From: Seiridium cupressi
Taxonomy: Eukaryota > Ascomycota > Sordariomycetes > Amphisphaeriales > Sporocadaceae
Length of the DNA stretch: 64,000 bases
Direction: 5' to 3'
NCBI GenBank assembly: GCA_036674765.1
Contig: JARVKI010000018.1
Span: 124,001 to 188,000, forward strand
Position 1 is the stretch's first letter. Each line of letters begins with the position of its first letter. Position numbers and translations under genes: made by a program. Shown in pieces: positions 1-11,131 of the stretch. Under the pieces are notes generated by a model that had not been told where the DNA came from, searched no databases, and worked only from the letters and a program-made list of their open reading frames with translations.

Positions 1-128
1 GATAGGGACCATCTACGTACAGGCTGAGGATGTTGCGGGTAACCGCCCTGATCGTAGCCGCCCTGGTTATAACCACCCTGGTTGTAGCCCTGGGGAGGGC
101 CCTGGTTGTAGTATTGTTGCGATGCCAT
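1..128 (-). CDS. Gln/Tyr/Gly-rich repeat protein, N-terminal exon (partial)
   Basis: This is the first exon of a gene that continues off the left edge. It begins with ATG at 128 and reads MASQQYYNQGPP followed by near-perfect YNQGG/YDQGG repeats, low-complexity sequence rich in Q, Y, N and G. A good 5' splice site (GTACGT) at position 20 would end the exon after 36 codons in phase 0; without splicing the frame also stays open to the edge. Similar Q/Y/G/P N-termini occur in fungal CYSTM (Uvi15-like) stress proteins and in RNA-binding proteins, but the defining C-terminal part is outside the window, so I do not assign a family. The start is convincing because the repeat begins directly after it and the upstream frame is not coding. 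Confidence 0.6.
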   Translation of the reverse strand, partial: MASQQYYNQGPPQGYNQGGYNQGGYDQGGYPQHPQPVRRWSL

Positions 129-2624
129 CGTATATATGTTTGTTTATACAGATAATCTGAGTAGGAGCGATACAGTGAGTAAGCGTGCGAAAGCAAAAGA
201 TACACAAAAAGATGCGACAGAAGAAAAGACGACGACTAGCTTGGGTAAGATTCAGGAAGGCCAAGGTTTCGCAAAGACAAGCATTCGGGGGCACCCAATG
301 GCTGAGTGTCGCCAAGCCGCGCGAGGCGGTACTAGTACGTACCTGTCACTGAAGATAGGCTGTTTAACACGGCTCTTTAGTGTAATCCGACAAGAGACTT
401 GCGATGATACAAGTGGTAGCCCGGTGGAAGCAAAGGTCGACGTACGGACGACGGAGGTAGAGATGGAAAAGAAGGAGCAAAAAAGCAAGCAGCGAATAGG
501 TGGTACAGGGTTAAAGAAAATCGTGGTTGGAGGCCACCGACGGTCCAGTGCAGACAGCGGTGCCTCTCAGAAGGCAAAGTGGTGGCCGAATGGATCTCCG
601 AGTTTCAGCAGCGTGTGGAGGGGGGTTCGAGTCTGATGCTGGCTGTGCTCGCTGATGGGCGCGGCCCCCCCAGTCCCTGGTAGTTCTCTGGTAGTCCCCT
701 GAGGCAGCTGCGATCGACGAATGGCCGCGAGAAGCTTTCTCTGGGGCGGCAGGATGATGCGTCTTTTTGCTCCACAGCCCATCTCAAATTATCGAATTCA
801 TGGCGGATGGCCCAATTTCTGGAGCTAGGGCCCCTGTCGAGCCCGTAAAGCTGCTGTCCCTAACTCCCTGGAGCGTCTGCTGATGAGGATCAGATGCCCT
901 TTGCTACTAACCCGGTAGATGATTGGCGATACGATACACCGGGCTACATGATACCCTCACCTGCGTGCTACTGCCACGACATGGACGGCCATGTTACCAG
1001 ACTGCAGGACTGTTGCTTCCTTCCCTTCCCTGTTGAACGCTGCGTATGCTGGAGGCGCAGAACACCCGGTGGCTCGGCTACGTATATACAGTAGCTCGTC
1101 AATGATGCGTCATCACTACAGTACCTTACGCTGCCACTAGCCAGTCTGCTGCTGGTGCTGCTGGAACCCGAGTCTATTCCGCATTGCAGTGTCCGTATTT
1201 GGGAGAGATCTTGACTTACGCTGCCGTTTCTTGTCGACTCAATGCTTGGCAGTCTGTTAGATGCCGTACTGCCGCTACCACCAGCCTGAAAAAGTGGTTA
1301 CATGTACCCCGGATTGTTACACATAGCTCCTTTGTGCAACACGTTCAAAGGAGGATTTCATCCTGTTCAGCAAGTCGCAACCCCTCCCAACCTCAACCAC
1401 CCCAAATGCCCAAGCGTCAGTCCGTCTCATGTGGCCTTGGACACGACCCAAACTTAGATCAGCCTAGATGTCTTTTGTGTGTCCGACTCTCTGCCGCATC
1501 TCTCTCAGTCTTCGTGGCCTCGGATATACCCGACGTGCCTCGTGGAGACACAGGCAAATGTCCCAATTGCTTCTGAAAGCCTTGGCATCTTGCCGATTTA
1601 CCCGTGGGGCTGCAAATCCCGGGTTTTTTGGCGAAACACTTTTTTTTTTCTTCTTTGCGCAACGCTGTCTATTGGCTGGTTCGATGCCTTGCACTGCCAA
1701 GCTCTGCGGCGAACTGCTGTCGGGTCGACCAAGCAGAGAGCTGCATTTCGCCTGTTCCTGGGCTACTCAGCCACACTTGTGTCGTAGAAGCGCCAGGCAC
1801 TCGCCACAATTGCATTTCCCGCGAGGCGCCGGCCAAAATTCGATGAACCTCGACCAATGCTCTCATGGTCTGCGGATAAACACTAGACTAACCAGCCATC
1901 TGACATTTGGCATCGCCTTGGTTTCGTAGCCTAAATGGACTTACCTACATAGTGGGTCCCAATGGGCAGCAGGCAGGCCGTTGAACCAAGGCGGAGAAAG
2001 CAGCACTTCACGTGTTGAAGATCATTCCTGAGTAGGTACCTAAGTTCAGGGCTTGGACCGTGATTATATCAACTGCAAGCTCCTCTCTCAACCGTCTAAT
2101 TCAACTCCATTCCAGCGTTATCGATATGAGTGTGATCTAGCAGACTTTTGATTCGCGGTGGTGCTTAAACGACGACCACCTGAAGCTACTCAGGTCAAGA
2201 ATCTTGGGCGTTCCTATATCTCAAGTAATATTTGATTGGCTATTGCGCTTTCGCCTACGGTTCTAACATGGCATATGCGGCCAAGACGTGGCACAATGCC
2301 AATTTGAGTGAGAGCAATTGTACAGGGCGTATAGGTGTGTAAAAGCGTGATGTAATTAATCGCGAGCATTGTCTCATCATTCAGGTTATAGTGGATTCAA
2401 CCGTTGTAACATGAAACAATGATTCACTGTTTTTGATTGTGATGATGGTCTTATCAAATTGTTTGGGTTTGCTTCTTGTTGCTATACTCAGTATACTCTA
2501 CCATCTACTATCAGCATAACGGTTCATCGACTGCCAGTCGTCCTGCGCAACAGGCCAAATGGGGCCCTAATTCGAATCCAATTCTTGAGTCGCGGTCCAT
2601 TGCAAAATATCATTATTCCACGGA
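129..2624. other. Intergenic region, no gene seen
   Basis: About 2.5 kb between two minus-strand genes. The first part should carry the promoter and 5' leader of the YNQGG-repeat gene, and the last part the 3' UTR/terminator of the ankyrin gene lies just left of 2625. ORFs of up to 166 codons occur on both strands (for example 136-636 +), but they have no recognisable motif, biased composition or splice framework. There is one run of ten or more T near 1640 and otherwise no repeat structure. Confidence 0.5.
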
Positions 2625-5417
2625 TCATGGAGTAATTCGTTGAGCACCGTGCCAAAAGTAGGAATTTGATCCCAGGCTCAAGTGTCCATCAGTTTGTACC
2701 CCCGATGGACTGGGAGACCAGAAATTCGTTTCCTCTGTAGCTGAAGCATTATACGACCATTGATGTTGTGGTGAAAGGATGGTTTCTTGCGTGAAGTGTG
2801 TGCGATGCATGGCATCAACCATTCGGAAGTCGGTCGAGAAATCTTGATCAAGACTTTCCATGTCCTCCTCCTCGGACCCACTCCAGTGTACCTCAGATAG
2901 GGTCCCAGTCTCACTCTCGTGAAATGAGTTGGTTTCGGGGTATTCATCATTCGACCTATCATCAACCTCGACGTTGTAACATTTACTCCCCCCCTCATCT
3001 CTGCAAATACAGACTTCTTGACCTCGCATGGACATGTCTTCTATCTGATTTGATGGGGCATCAGGCCAAATAACGTCGTTCCAGTAAGGGCAACGTTCCT
3101 CCCGACCTTTCCAAAGACGCTCAAAGTCAGCACGAGTATATGCTGAAGAGTACTTCACCGCCCGAGGGCTCTTCTTCCGAAACTCGAGGATTTTGTCGCC
3201 ATGCCCAGATATCTCTAAGGCTAAATCCCACACATCCCCCCAAAAGTATTTATCAGACTCAGCCCCTGAACAGTGTTTTCTGTAGGCGACGTCCGACACA
3301 TATGTACCTGTATGAGTTGTCGCATGTACGTCTGCACCACGCTTGATCATGTATGCAATGATTCGTGGCCAGTCAAGAACTTGCATCAGTCGGTTCAAGC
3401 TCATAAGATGGTATAGACAGCCTCTCCCATAATCATCCGCGGCAAGAATATCAGAACCATGGTCTAAGAAACAGCTAAGATAACTTATATACTTCTCAGT
3501 GTCCATTTCGTCCACTATGTCGTCTTCAGAGCAGACATACATGAAGGGCGTTGCGCCGAATCGGTTCTTAAGGTCGAATATCCCATAATGGAGACTGTTC
3601 TTTATAATTAGGTTTAAAATATCACGATCCTACAAATCAATTAAATATCAACAAGAATGTTAACGATGCGATATCCTACTTACGCTGGAACTTTGTAAAT
3701 GGGAAACGAGATGCATAACACTGACCCATCCATTAATACCTATGGTTGGATCTGCGCCTGCTTCTAGTAGAACCTTCGTCGAGCCGAGACCTAGCCCGTG
3801 ATTCCCCCCATATGGATAATATGTAAGGTGTAATGGTGTACTTCAGTTCTTAGGTTAGCTATATGCATACTGTGTATGTATATATGTGAAGAAGAGAGTA
3901 CATACCATTCATCATCGCGATCAGCAGCACTCCGCGCGATTGCATCCACATCTAGCCCATTGTTGATGAGGTATTGACACATCTCGGAATGTCCAATTGC
4001 ATACTAGACAGAATAGTTGATCAGTTGAGTATCCTTTCAAGGCAATATGTCTCTTTAGTGTAATTCTCACATGAAGCAAGGACCACCCGTTCGGGTCATG
4101 ATCGCGGAGACTAGCTTTTCCCTCAGCCATCAAAGCTTTCAATTCGGCTAGACGGCCAGCTTCAGCGAGCTGGAAGACCAATGAGTTCTCTGGAAGCACG
4201 TTATTGATCGATAGAACAGGTATTCTTGACTCGGCACCGTACTGGAGCTGTCTTTGAGTCACAGATATAGCAAGCATGAACGGCGAATCCTGCGGTTTGA
4301 AAAGAAGTTGCGCGACAAAGTCTTCGTGGTCTCTAGCTGACTTGTGAAGAGAATATTCTTTGTTCCGCTGGGATAAAATCCTTCTCTTTCGCTTATTGGT
4401 ACTGATGGTGAGACTTCCACCTTCGACTTCGACTATCTTCCGTTTGCGAGTTTGGTCGATCACTGTCCCCTCAGGAATGGAAGAGGGAAGCTCAGCTGAA
4501 ACTACGTAGTCACCATTAGCAACCAGCGACGTGGAGAGCGGGTCGCCATACTAACCCTTTCCGTTCACCATAATCAACGGCGCTGATAGGATCAGGCTGT
4601 TGACAAGTCTGAGATTCTTCCTGGTATCGACAATACAACTGCTGGCAGTATGTGACGAAAGGGAAGACTGCTCTTTCAGGCTAGCCGTTAGCAAGATTTC
4701 AAGGTCGTTCTTCACTTCCTCTGCATCGTCGCGGTCTATTGCAAGGTTGTCAACGCCCACGAGTTTCGCAAGCCTCTCTATGCTTGCACCCAGAGCGGTC
4801 TGTGTAGCAGTGGTCTGGGCTACATCGACGCCCCTGCCCTCGCTTCCACCTCGGACTGTGGATTGCTGTTCATTGAGCTGGGCAACATTATCCCTCAGTT
4901 GCTTGACAATGTGGAGAATCTCGGATGACTGCGTGGACGAATTTTGAAGTTGTGTTGTTTGCAGTAGACTAAGGTTGAAGTTTAGAACTGAAATGTGGGA
5001 CGCAATAGTCTCACGTATTCGTTCTAGATCTTTGTCACTGGCTGCGCTCTTCAGTCGCTTCCAGAGTTTCCCGCCGCGACTGCTGGCAGTTATAGCATCG
5101 AGTTGTCCTAGGAGAATTCGGAATTGCTTCAGGTCCTCGGAGCACCTCTGCACCTGCGGACCAAGCGCAGCTACGAATGATCCACCTTGCTTATCCGGCT
5201 CGAGTTCTTGGAGGCTTTGGAGGATAGTCTGCAATTGACCGATGTCCTCTACCAAACGTCGTACACTTTGGGGCCCGTCCTTGGCGGCGGAGAGGAAATT
5301 GTGGATGAACTTTGCAGATGCCAACGCCAGGTCGATGAAGGCGATGACACTCGCTCCTGCGCTGAGGGTCCATTGTATGGGAGCTTGACGATATGATCCT
5401 CCAAAAGACTGAATCAA
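2625..5417 (-). CDS. STAND-type N-terminal (HeLo-like) domain plus ankyrin-repeat protein
   Basis: Five downstream introns are readable. Exons run 5417(uncertain)-4556, 4501-4071, 4003-3906, 3840-3684 and 3629-2625; the first intron (4502-4555, 54 nt, branch GCTAAT) removes an in-frame TAG. The N-terminal ~150 residues match the alpha-helical fungal STAND N-terminal/HeLo-like domain (LSAGASVIAFIDLALASAKF, then IETIxx-like helices), a domain of fungal NLR and heterokaryon-incompatibility proteins. The middle and C-terminal parts hold ankyrin-type units, such as AEAGRLAELKALMAEG, DPNGWSLLH, TPLHLTYY, STKVLLEAGADP and IKRGADVHATTHTG. No NACHT or NB-ARC region is visible. The C-terminal ~150 residues are acidic and serine-rich. 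The first codon is unclear: the open frame has only TTG near 5417, while the family-typical MDP start (ATG at 5371) is one base out of frame. The role is probably in protein interaction or allorecognition signalling; this is inference. Confidence 0.7.
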
Positions 5418-5639
5418 GATGTGAAAACAGAATGTCAGGGATTGGAGAAAACAAAGCCAGTTGCAGCCTCACTATTTGCGTAACCGTGGACTGCAAGTCA
5501 GACTTGCGGGAAGCCCTGCCTCGGAGATGATGGCTGTGCAAGCCACTATAAGTTGAAGCAGCGAATTGGAAGTCGACAGCATGCAGGAAGCTGCACGCTG
5601 CGCTGTACAAGACACACCTTTAGATCTTGAAAAGGATTG

Positions 5640-6060
5640 ACAGCCGTGGCTGTCATTTGTTCAATTCTTATTGACAATGGTTTTTATTTTTATTTTTATA
5701 AGTAAATTATTATGATCTTTTGATTCGCAAACGTGATAATCATAGTTAAAAAATATAACATGAAAATTCTTTTCTACATATTGAAGAAAATAGTCGTTTC
5801 TCGGGGTACGAGGATTTTTCTATCACGAACTCTTGAAAAGGTATAAATTTTTCTCAGCGATCCGCGTTTGATAATTCCACTTGGAATGTTACGGATCGTG
5901 AGAGATTCTGAGCGCTTTTGTTACACCATGAGGAATTTCTGTCACGAGGAATTTCAAGACAACTCATAGTTTTCAAACTTTGTTTTGGCACTATTTTCTA
6001 TATGCCGGTTTTGGTCGTGACCCTTTCCTTGTTTGCAGCAAAGCAACATTTCATTGACCA
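5640..6060. other. A+T-rich intergenic spacer
   Basis: About 420 bp, clearly richer in A and T than its surroundings, with T-runs and TTTTTATTTTTATTTTTATA-type stretches around 5680-5700. It separates the upstream side of the ankyrin gene from the 3' end of abp1, so it should hold the abp1 terminator region and part of the ankyrin-gene promoter. No ORF or inverted repeat of note was seen. Confidence 0.5.
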
Positions 6061-8555
6061 TTACTGGTCAAGCTCTACATAGTTGGCCGGGAAAAGACCC
6101 GACGCGCCACCGTAGTGGCCGAACCACCAGTCGTCATCCGGGAATTCCAGGTCGGTGATCTTCGCGCCTTCCGGGAAACTGAGCTCTAAATGAGAAGTCA
6201 GTATATAGTTCGCACATTCATAGGCCGTCCAGGAGACTTACCATTGTCTTCAGCAGCTTCGTAGTCGAAGCTTGCTGTGGCAGTTGCGCCACCGCCAGCA
6301 CTAACCTCCGGGTCAGGCTCAGATTGAGCCGCAGCAGGAGGCGGCGGAGGCGAGGCAGCAGCGGCAGGACCAGAATCGTCGTTGTCGTCAACAAGCTCGA
6401 CATAGTTGGAGGGGAATAGCCCGCTCTCGCCGGCCGAGTTGGTTCCCATCCACCAATCATCATCAACCATCTCGATGTTCGTTACGTACTCGCCTTCCCG
6501 GAGTTCAACCTCGTTATCCTCGGCCTTCTCGTAGTCGTATTGGATGAGGGCGCGCTTTCCACCAGTGGCAGCCGGGGCGTCAGCGACAGACTCCTCGCCG
6601 AATTGTTGCTCAGCGACGGCAGTGCCAGCAGCTCGAGGATCATACGCATCCTCTTCTTCAGGCAAATCCTCCTCCCTGGGTACTTCCTCGGCCAGAGGAC
6701 GAGTGGGCAATGATCTAGGAGGCTCGGCAACAGGCGAAATGTCCGGCTCTGGGCCGCGGGCAACAGGAGCTGCAACTCTGATGGGCTCGGGCTCCTCATC
6801 TTCCACGTCCTCATCCTCATCAGTAACCGGGGGTGGTCGCGGTGGCATTCCGGGCAGTGCAAAACCACCGGAAGGTGCATCGGAGGGTCTGGTAGCCGGG
6901 GGCGGTGGAGGGGGTGCCGACTCTTCTTCGTCCTCTTGGTTCTCGTGGTAAGCTGCTGCACCAATACCAGCCCCAGCGGCAGCTCCAGCACCAGCTGCAA
7001 TGCCAATGGGGGCGGCGTCTTTGAATCGATCCTTCAAAGAGCTGACGCCTGCGGGCTTTGGTTCAGGTTCAGCGCTGCCCTGACTAGTCGCTGTGTCTCC
7101 AGTCTTCTGTCCAGGAATACCTCGAGCATATCCTCCAGTTTGGACGTTGCCCCAACTCTTGCCAGTGTATCCGCTCTGCCAACCTCCACTCTGTTGCGGT
7201 GCTACGGGAGATGTGACGGGAGGAGTTGCGGTACTCGGAGTAACACCACCGCCCTGAGCTGCCTTCTTCTCGGCCCAAATTTGCGCGGGTGACTTGCCAC
7301 TGGCAGCTGCGAAACTTCGACCTGCGGCTCCGATTTGAGGATTGACTGGTGCTCCACCAGCCGGGCCGAGCAAGCCAAAGCCGCCGGGGTTGAGGGGCTT
7401 CGTTCCCTGGTATGAAGACGCACCACCAAACTTCTTGGCGACCTTTGGCTTTGGCAATTCCGAAAGACGTTCAGACTGGGTGAATGCCGAGGTACGCTCG
7501 GAGAGGGTCTTTGGCCGCTCAGAGGTGTCCTCCTGGGGTGCAGCCTCAGCAGGTTTCTGAGCCTTTGCACGAATCGCAGCAATATCAACCTTTCCTACAG
7601 GCTCATAGGCACCCTTGACGACTGCAGGCCTGTCGTCCTGTTTCTCCCTAGCCGCCGCTCGGATGGCTCCAATGTCCACCTTGCCAACAGGCTGGTAAGC
7701 ACCTCTGACTACGCCAGGCCGATCGTCTTGCTGGACTGAGGCACCGGATCGTGAGGATGGCTGAGCCTGGCTTCGTAGGGCATTGATGTCGACCTTGGTA
7801 GGCTTGTAGGCTGATTCAACTTTCTCAATTTCACTGCGCGAGACTTGAGGAGCGTCCTCGCCCCAGCCGTCGTCGTCTGTCTTTTGGCGCAAACTAGCAT
7901 TGCGGGCAGCGACAATGGGATTGAAAGAGATGCTGGAGCTGGAGTTTGTCGGGAAGACGGGCTTGGACTTGACCGCCGGGGGTGCGCCTGCTGACTTGAC
8001 TGGGGCACTACCACCAGCAGTGTATTTCGCGCCCGAGGCATCAGCAACTTTCTGTAGAATATTCGCAGGTTCGAGGTCGGTATCAGAGCGGGCAGTAATC
8101 TGTACGTGGTAGCCGTGCAGGACCTTTGACACAGCGTTGAGGTGACTGGTGAAGTAGCCCTTCGTTCTCTCGGGGACTCCGCCACCGCACTGTTCATGGG
8201 CAGTTAGCTCGGTGTGGTATGTGTGAGGAGCTGGAAGTAGCCAACTTACCCAAGCAATGAGAGCATACTTTGGCAGGCCAGTGTTGGGGTCCTTGATCTT
8301 GATGAAAGCGAACTGGATGCGACCCTCGTTGAAGTCCTCGATGAGCTCGTCCAGCTCGCCCTCGCCGGTCGTCTGCACCTTCAGGACGCTCTCCTTGTTG
8401 CCTGAATCTTGGAAGGCATTGGCCAGCGGAGCTTGCACCGAGAACAGAGCCCAGCTGGCGTAAGTCGAAGAATTTCCGGAAGCCGAGGCATTGATCACGC
8501 CTTGGTAGCTGGACTTGATCGAGGGGCCATTGATCGAGAGGTTGAGAGACGCCAT
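6061..8555 (-). CDS. abp1: Actin-binding protein Abp1/drebrin-like (ADF-H, two SH3)
   Basis: Exons 8555-8250, 8189-6242 and 6185-6061 give 792 residues. The first intron (8190-8249, 60 nt, with CTAAC branch) is in frame, so an unspliced reading also stays open. Residues 1 to about 140 form an ADF/cofilin-homology domain (starting MASLNLSINGPS; LDELIEDFNEGRIQFAFIKI; YALIAWCGGGVPERTKGYF). A long Pro/Ala/Glu-rich linker contains three related repeats (see findings) and a PPPPPP tract. Two SH3 domains end the protein, each with ALYDY-like, DDDWW and GLFPxNYVEL signatures; the last ends at FPANYVELDQ. The family binds F-actin, activates Arp2/3 at endocytic cortical patches and recruits SH3 ligands. 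ATG 8555 was chosen because it starts the conserved domain; an in-frame ATG at 8651 would add 32 unconserved-looking residues. A membrane microprotein ORF lies 100 bp upstream on the same strand. Confidence 0.93.
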
Positions 8556-8650
8556 GGTGTTTGAGAATGAGGTTGGTGATCTGTCGAAGAAATGCGGGCT
8601 GGCCGCAGCTTGGCCGCTCTCGAGTGAGCAGCTGGGAGCCGTGGGGTGCA

Positions 8651-8658
8651 TTACGTCA
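8651..8658. promoter_or_regulatory. CRE/ATF-like octamer TTACGTCA
   Basis: TTACGTCA (TGACGTAA on the minus strand) matches the consensus bound by fungal ATF/CREB-type bZIP factors. It overlaps the stop codon of the microprotein ORF and lies 96 bp upstream of the abp1 start, where a separate abp1 promoter would have to sit. A single octamer can occur by chance. Confidence 0.3.
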
Positions 8659-8850
8659 GTTGAAACGGAAGAATGGCGCCAGACGGCGGAACAGCTGGCG
8701 GAGCAGCAGGACAATACGGTCGAGCACCCAGTCAACAGCAACAGCAATGGCAACAAACGATAGCATGCCAGCCAAGACCACGGCAATGTGGACCAAGGCG
8801 TCGAAGACGGGCTTGAGAAAGACGTTGACGTAGAAGCCATAGTCGTACAT
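8656..8850 (-). CDS. Small membrane protein ORF with spliced 5' leader, directly upstream of abp1
   Basis: A 64-codon ORF starting at ATG 8850 (MYDYGFYVNVFLKPVFDALV) and ending at TGA 8656-8658. Third positions are mostly G or C, as in the confirmed genes here. The product has one or two hydrophobic segments (about residues 17-41, VHIAVVLAGMLSFVAIAVAV, then a VLDRIVLLL helix) and a basic, aromatic tail (RQLFRRLAPFFRFN). Just 5 nt upstream of the ATG is a 3' splice site (ATAACAG at 8856), and a consensus donor GTAAGT lies at 9051, which gives a 196-nt intron in the leader. No family is recognised. It could be an independent gene, an upstream ORF on the abp1 mRNA, or the first cistron of a bicistronic transcript. 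Confidence 0.6.
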   Translation of the reverse strand: MYDYGFYVNVFLKPVFDALVHIAVVLAGMLSFVAIAVAVDWVLDRIVLLLRQLFRRLAPFFRFN

Positions 8851-8855
8851 TTCGT

Positions 8856-9051
8856 CTGTTATTAGATATTGTTAACATATTGGACAAACGGTGTTCTACA
8901 GTATTCAGCCACAGCAAGGCCGAGATGAACTGCCGTAAATAGCTGCAGCTCACCAGGATAAACCACTGGCCGGTGGCATGCCCGCAGCCTGAACTAGCCT
9001 GAACAACCAGAAAACGATGCATAACCAGGAGGCAATAATAATTAAACTTAC
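8856..9051 (-). other. Leader intron of the microprotein/abp1 transcript
   Basis: Donor GTAAGTTTAAT at 9051 and acceptor CTAATAACAG ending at 8856, with TAAC/CTAAT branch-like sequence close to the acceptor. The intron would place ATG 8850 almost at the exon start. It is predicted from splice signals only. Confidence 0.5.
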
Positions 9052-9059
9052 ACACAAGG

Positions 9060-9761
9060 ACTGAACAATGGATTCAGGGGTTCAGAGGTTTATTCGAGGC
9101 GTTGTCGGCTCGATTCCTGCTTGTGGCGTCGTGATAGTCGATGTGGCTGTGGTAGCGCTGTGAGTGTGTGAAACGGTATCTTGAACGTTTGTGAGTTTGT
9201 GACGGAGCGTGGTGATGGTGGGGGCAGCTTGAGAAACCGTCTAAAACTTTAAATACCTATTCAGGTCCGCCGTTCCAAGCTCCAGCTTCAAGCTCTAATC
9301 AGCTGCATGGAGCATTGACCGTCCAGAGTCTCAAATTCACCGTTTTAGGCATCAATCAGCCCGTAAAGAGCTTAAACCGTCCATCCAGGTTCTCAAATCC
9401 TCCGTTTCGACTGCCATTCAGCTGCCAGGAGCACAGACCATGCGAGGCCTCAATTGCGCCGTTTTGAACGCCTATCAGCTGCAGTCGCCCAGCCCCACAG
9501 CCGCGTAGATCACCAACGCTGTCAGCTCTAGCATTCCCGAAGTCCAAGGGGCATTGGAAAAGTGACCCTTTTTACAGTGCCTGCATTGTAAACGCGCCGC
9601 GCATCACACACCATTGCCAAGCACTTGCAGCCGCCGCGAGTATCAGAAATTTATGTCCTCTGCCTTTCTTCCATACTATCAACCAGCGTAATCGATCCAT
9701 CTGGGCCGGACTGATCCGTGAGAGAAGCTCCTCGTCTCTCTCGTAGCTCCGAAAAGCCAAC
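9060..9761. promoter_or_regulatory. Divergent promoter region (abp1/microprotein and zinc-finger gene)
   Basis: About 700 bp between a minus-strand transcription unit and the plus-strand zinc-finger gene. Between roughly 9250 and 9500 there are several loose copies of a ~60-bp unit containing CAGCTGC(A/C)(A/T)GGAGC and TCAAAT/TCAAAC, so the region is mildly repetitive. No clear TATA box was seen. Confidence 0.4.
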
Positions 9762-11131
9762 ATGGTGCTGCTCTCAGAATCTTCGTCAGAGATAAGCTCT
9801 CTGTCGTCAGATTCCCCAGAGCCAGACAATGACTACGACTCCCCAGCCGTCGACGAGCCCGCTCTTCCACCCTCAAAGCGACAGAAGATCCGCGACGACT
9901 CGCGCGCTTCATCCTCAGTGCACGTTGACCCCGAGCCAGCAGAGCCAGAGCCTGAACTAGACGGCGATATCTCTTCCGACACGTCTGGCGATGTTCCCAA
10001 CTCGCCAATCAATGCCAAGCTTGACGAAGAGGAGGCCCAGGAGCAGGTGACAGTTTGCGCCTGGGACGGCTGCGATGCCGGGGACCAGGGTAATATGGAT
10101 AATTTGGTCGAACATATACACAACGACCACATTGAGAGCCGGCAGAAGAAGTATACCTGTGAGTGGATTGGGTGTACGCGCAAGAGCATGCCGCATGCCA
10201 GCGGATATGCTTTGAAGGCACACATGCGCAGCCATACACGGGAGAAGCCTTTCTACTGTTACTTGCCTGGTAAGTGCGCATTCCTTTCTAAGCACCAAGA
10301 CTTGGAGGCTGTCAGAGGGCTACGGAGGGTACCAAAAGAGGAACGTTTAGAGGGGCAGGAGAGTGAGAACAAAAAATGCGGCTTGAGGCGTGCAGGACTT
10401 GAGGTCAACAAGACGTGGTACGAAGAGAGCCAGGAGACATAACCCGATTGAAACATACAAGTCGAAAACCGATCTGTAAAGCTAACAAATCTCAAGAATG
10501 CGACCGCGCCTTTACTCGCTCAGATGCCTTGGCCAAGCACATGCGAACAGTACACGAAACCGAGGCACTTCGACCAAGTGACCCCGTACCCAAGTCATTG
10601 CAACACGAACGAGCAGACAAAGCCAAACAGAACAACAGGCTGAAGATCGTGCTTAAAACCCAACAACCACATGGGGCTCAAGATGACTCCATGGATGACG
10701 GCGGCGATAACGAGGATGTGGGCTCAGATTTCTTCACCGTCTTGACAGAACAGCACGGCTTCACGAGCAAGGAGCTGGAAATTGGCCAGGGCGACATCCA
10801 TTCGTTGTGGCGGCTGTGCGTTGCAAATGTAAAGTGGGCCACAGAGGAGGGTACGACATTGCGGGAACAGTGCAAGGAGTTGGAGGAGCTCTATCGACAG
10901 GAATGGCTTGAGAAAGAAGTCCTACTTGAGCAAGTCGAGGGTGTCGAAGTCGATTGGTGGCAGCGCCGTCATGCGGTTCTCAGCGGCGCCGCTGATATTC
11001 AGGTTGGTGGTGCCTCACAGGCTAAGACATCCCGCAGTCGTGATCCTGAGGAAACGGACCAAGAGGGCGATGATGTTGAAGTGGAACCAGAGACCAGCAA
11101 GGACAAGGAGATTGAGGTTGCCGCCGATTAA
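9762..11131 (+). CDS. C2H2 zinc-finger protein, Iec1-like
   Basis: Exons 9762-10269 and 10497-11131 (intron with GTAAGT and GCTAAC branch) give 380 residues. After an acidic, Ser-rich N-terminus (about 120 residues, with a basic KRQK patch) come linked C2H2 fingers: CAWDGCDAGDQGNMDNLVEH, YTCEWIGCTRKSMPHASGYA, an HTREKPF linker, and CYLPECDRAFTRSDALAKHM completed only by splicing. The C-terminal half is a helical, charged region followed by an acidic tail. The finger block with its TRSDALAKHMRTVHET ending resembles the fission-yeast INO80-complex subunit Iec1 and its filamentous-fungal relatives, so a role in INO80 chromatin remodelling is likely but inferred from memory of the family. An ordinary DNA-binding transcription factor is the alternative. 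The protein should be nuclear. Confidence 0.85.

Noticed and set aside
8556..8840. In-frame N-terminal extension of Abp1 (95 residues)
   Set aside because: It overlaps the well-composed microprotein frame, is low-complexity Ser-rich, and precedes the conserved ADF-H start.
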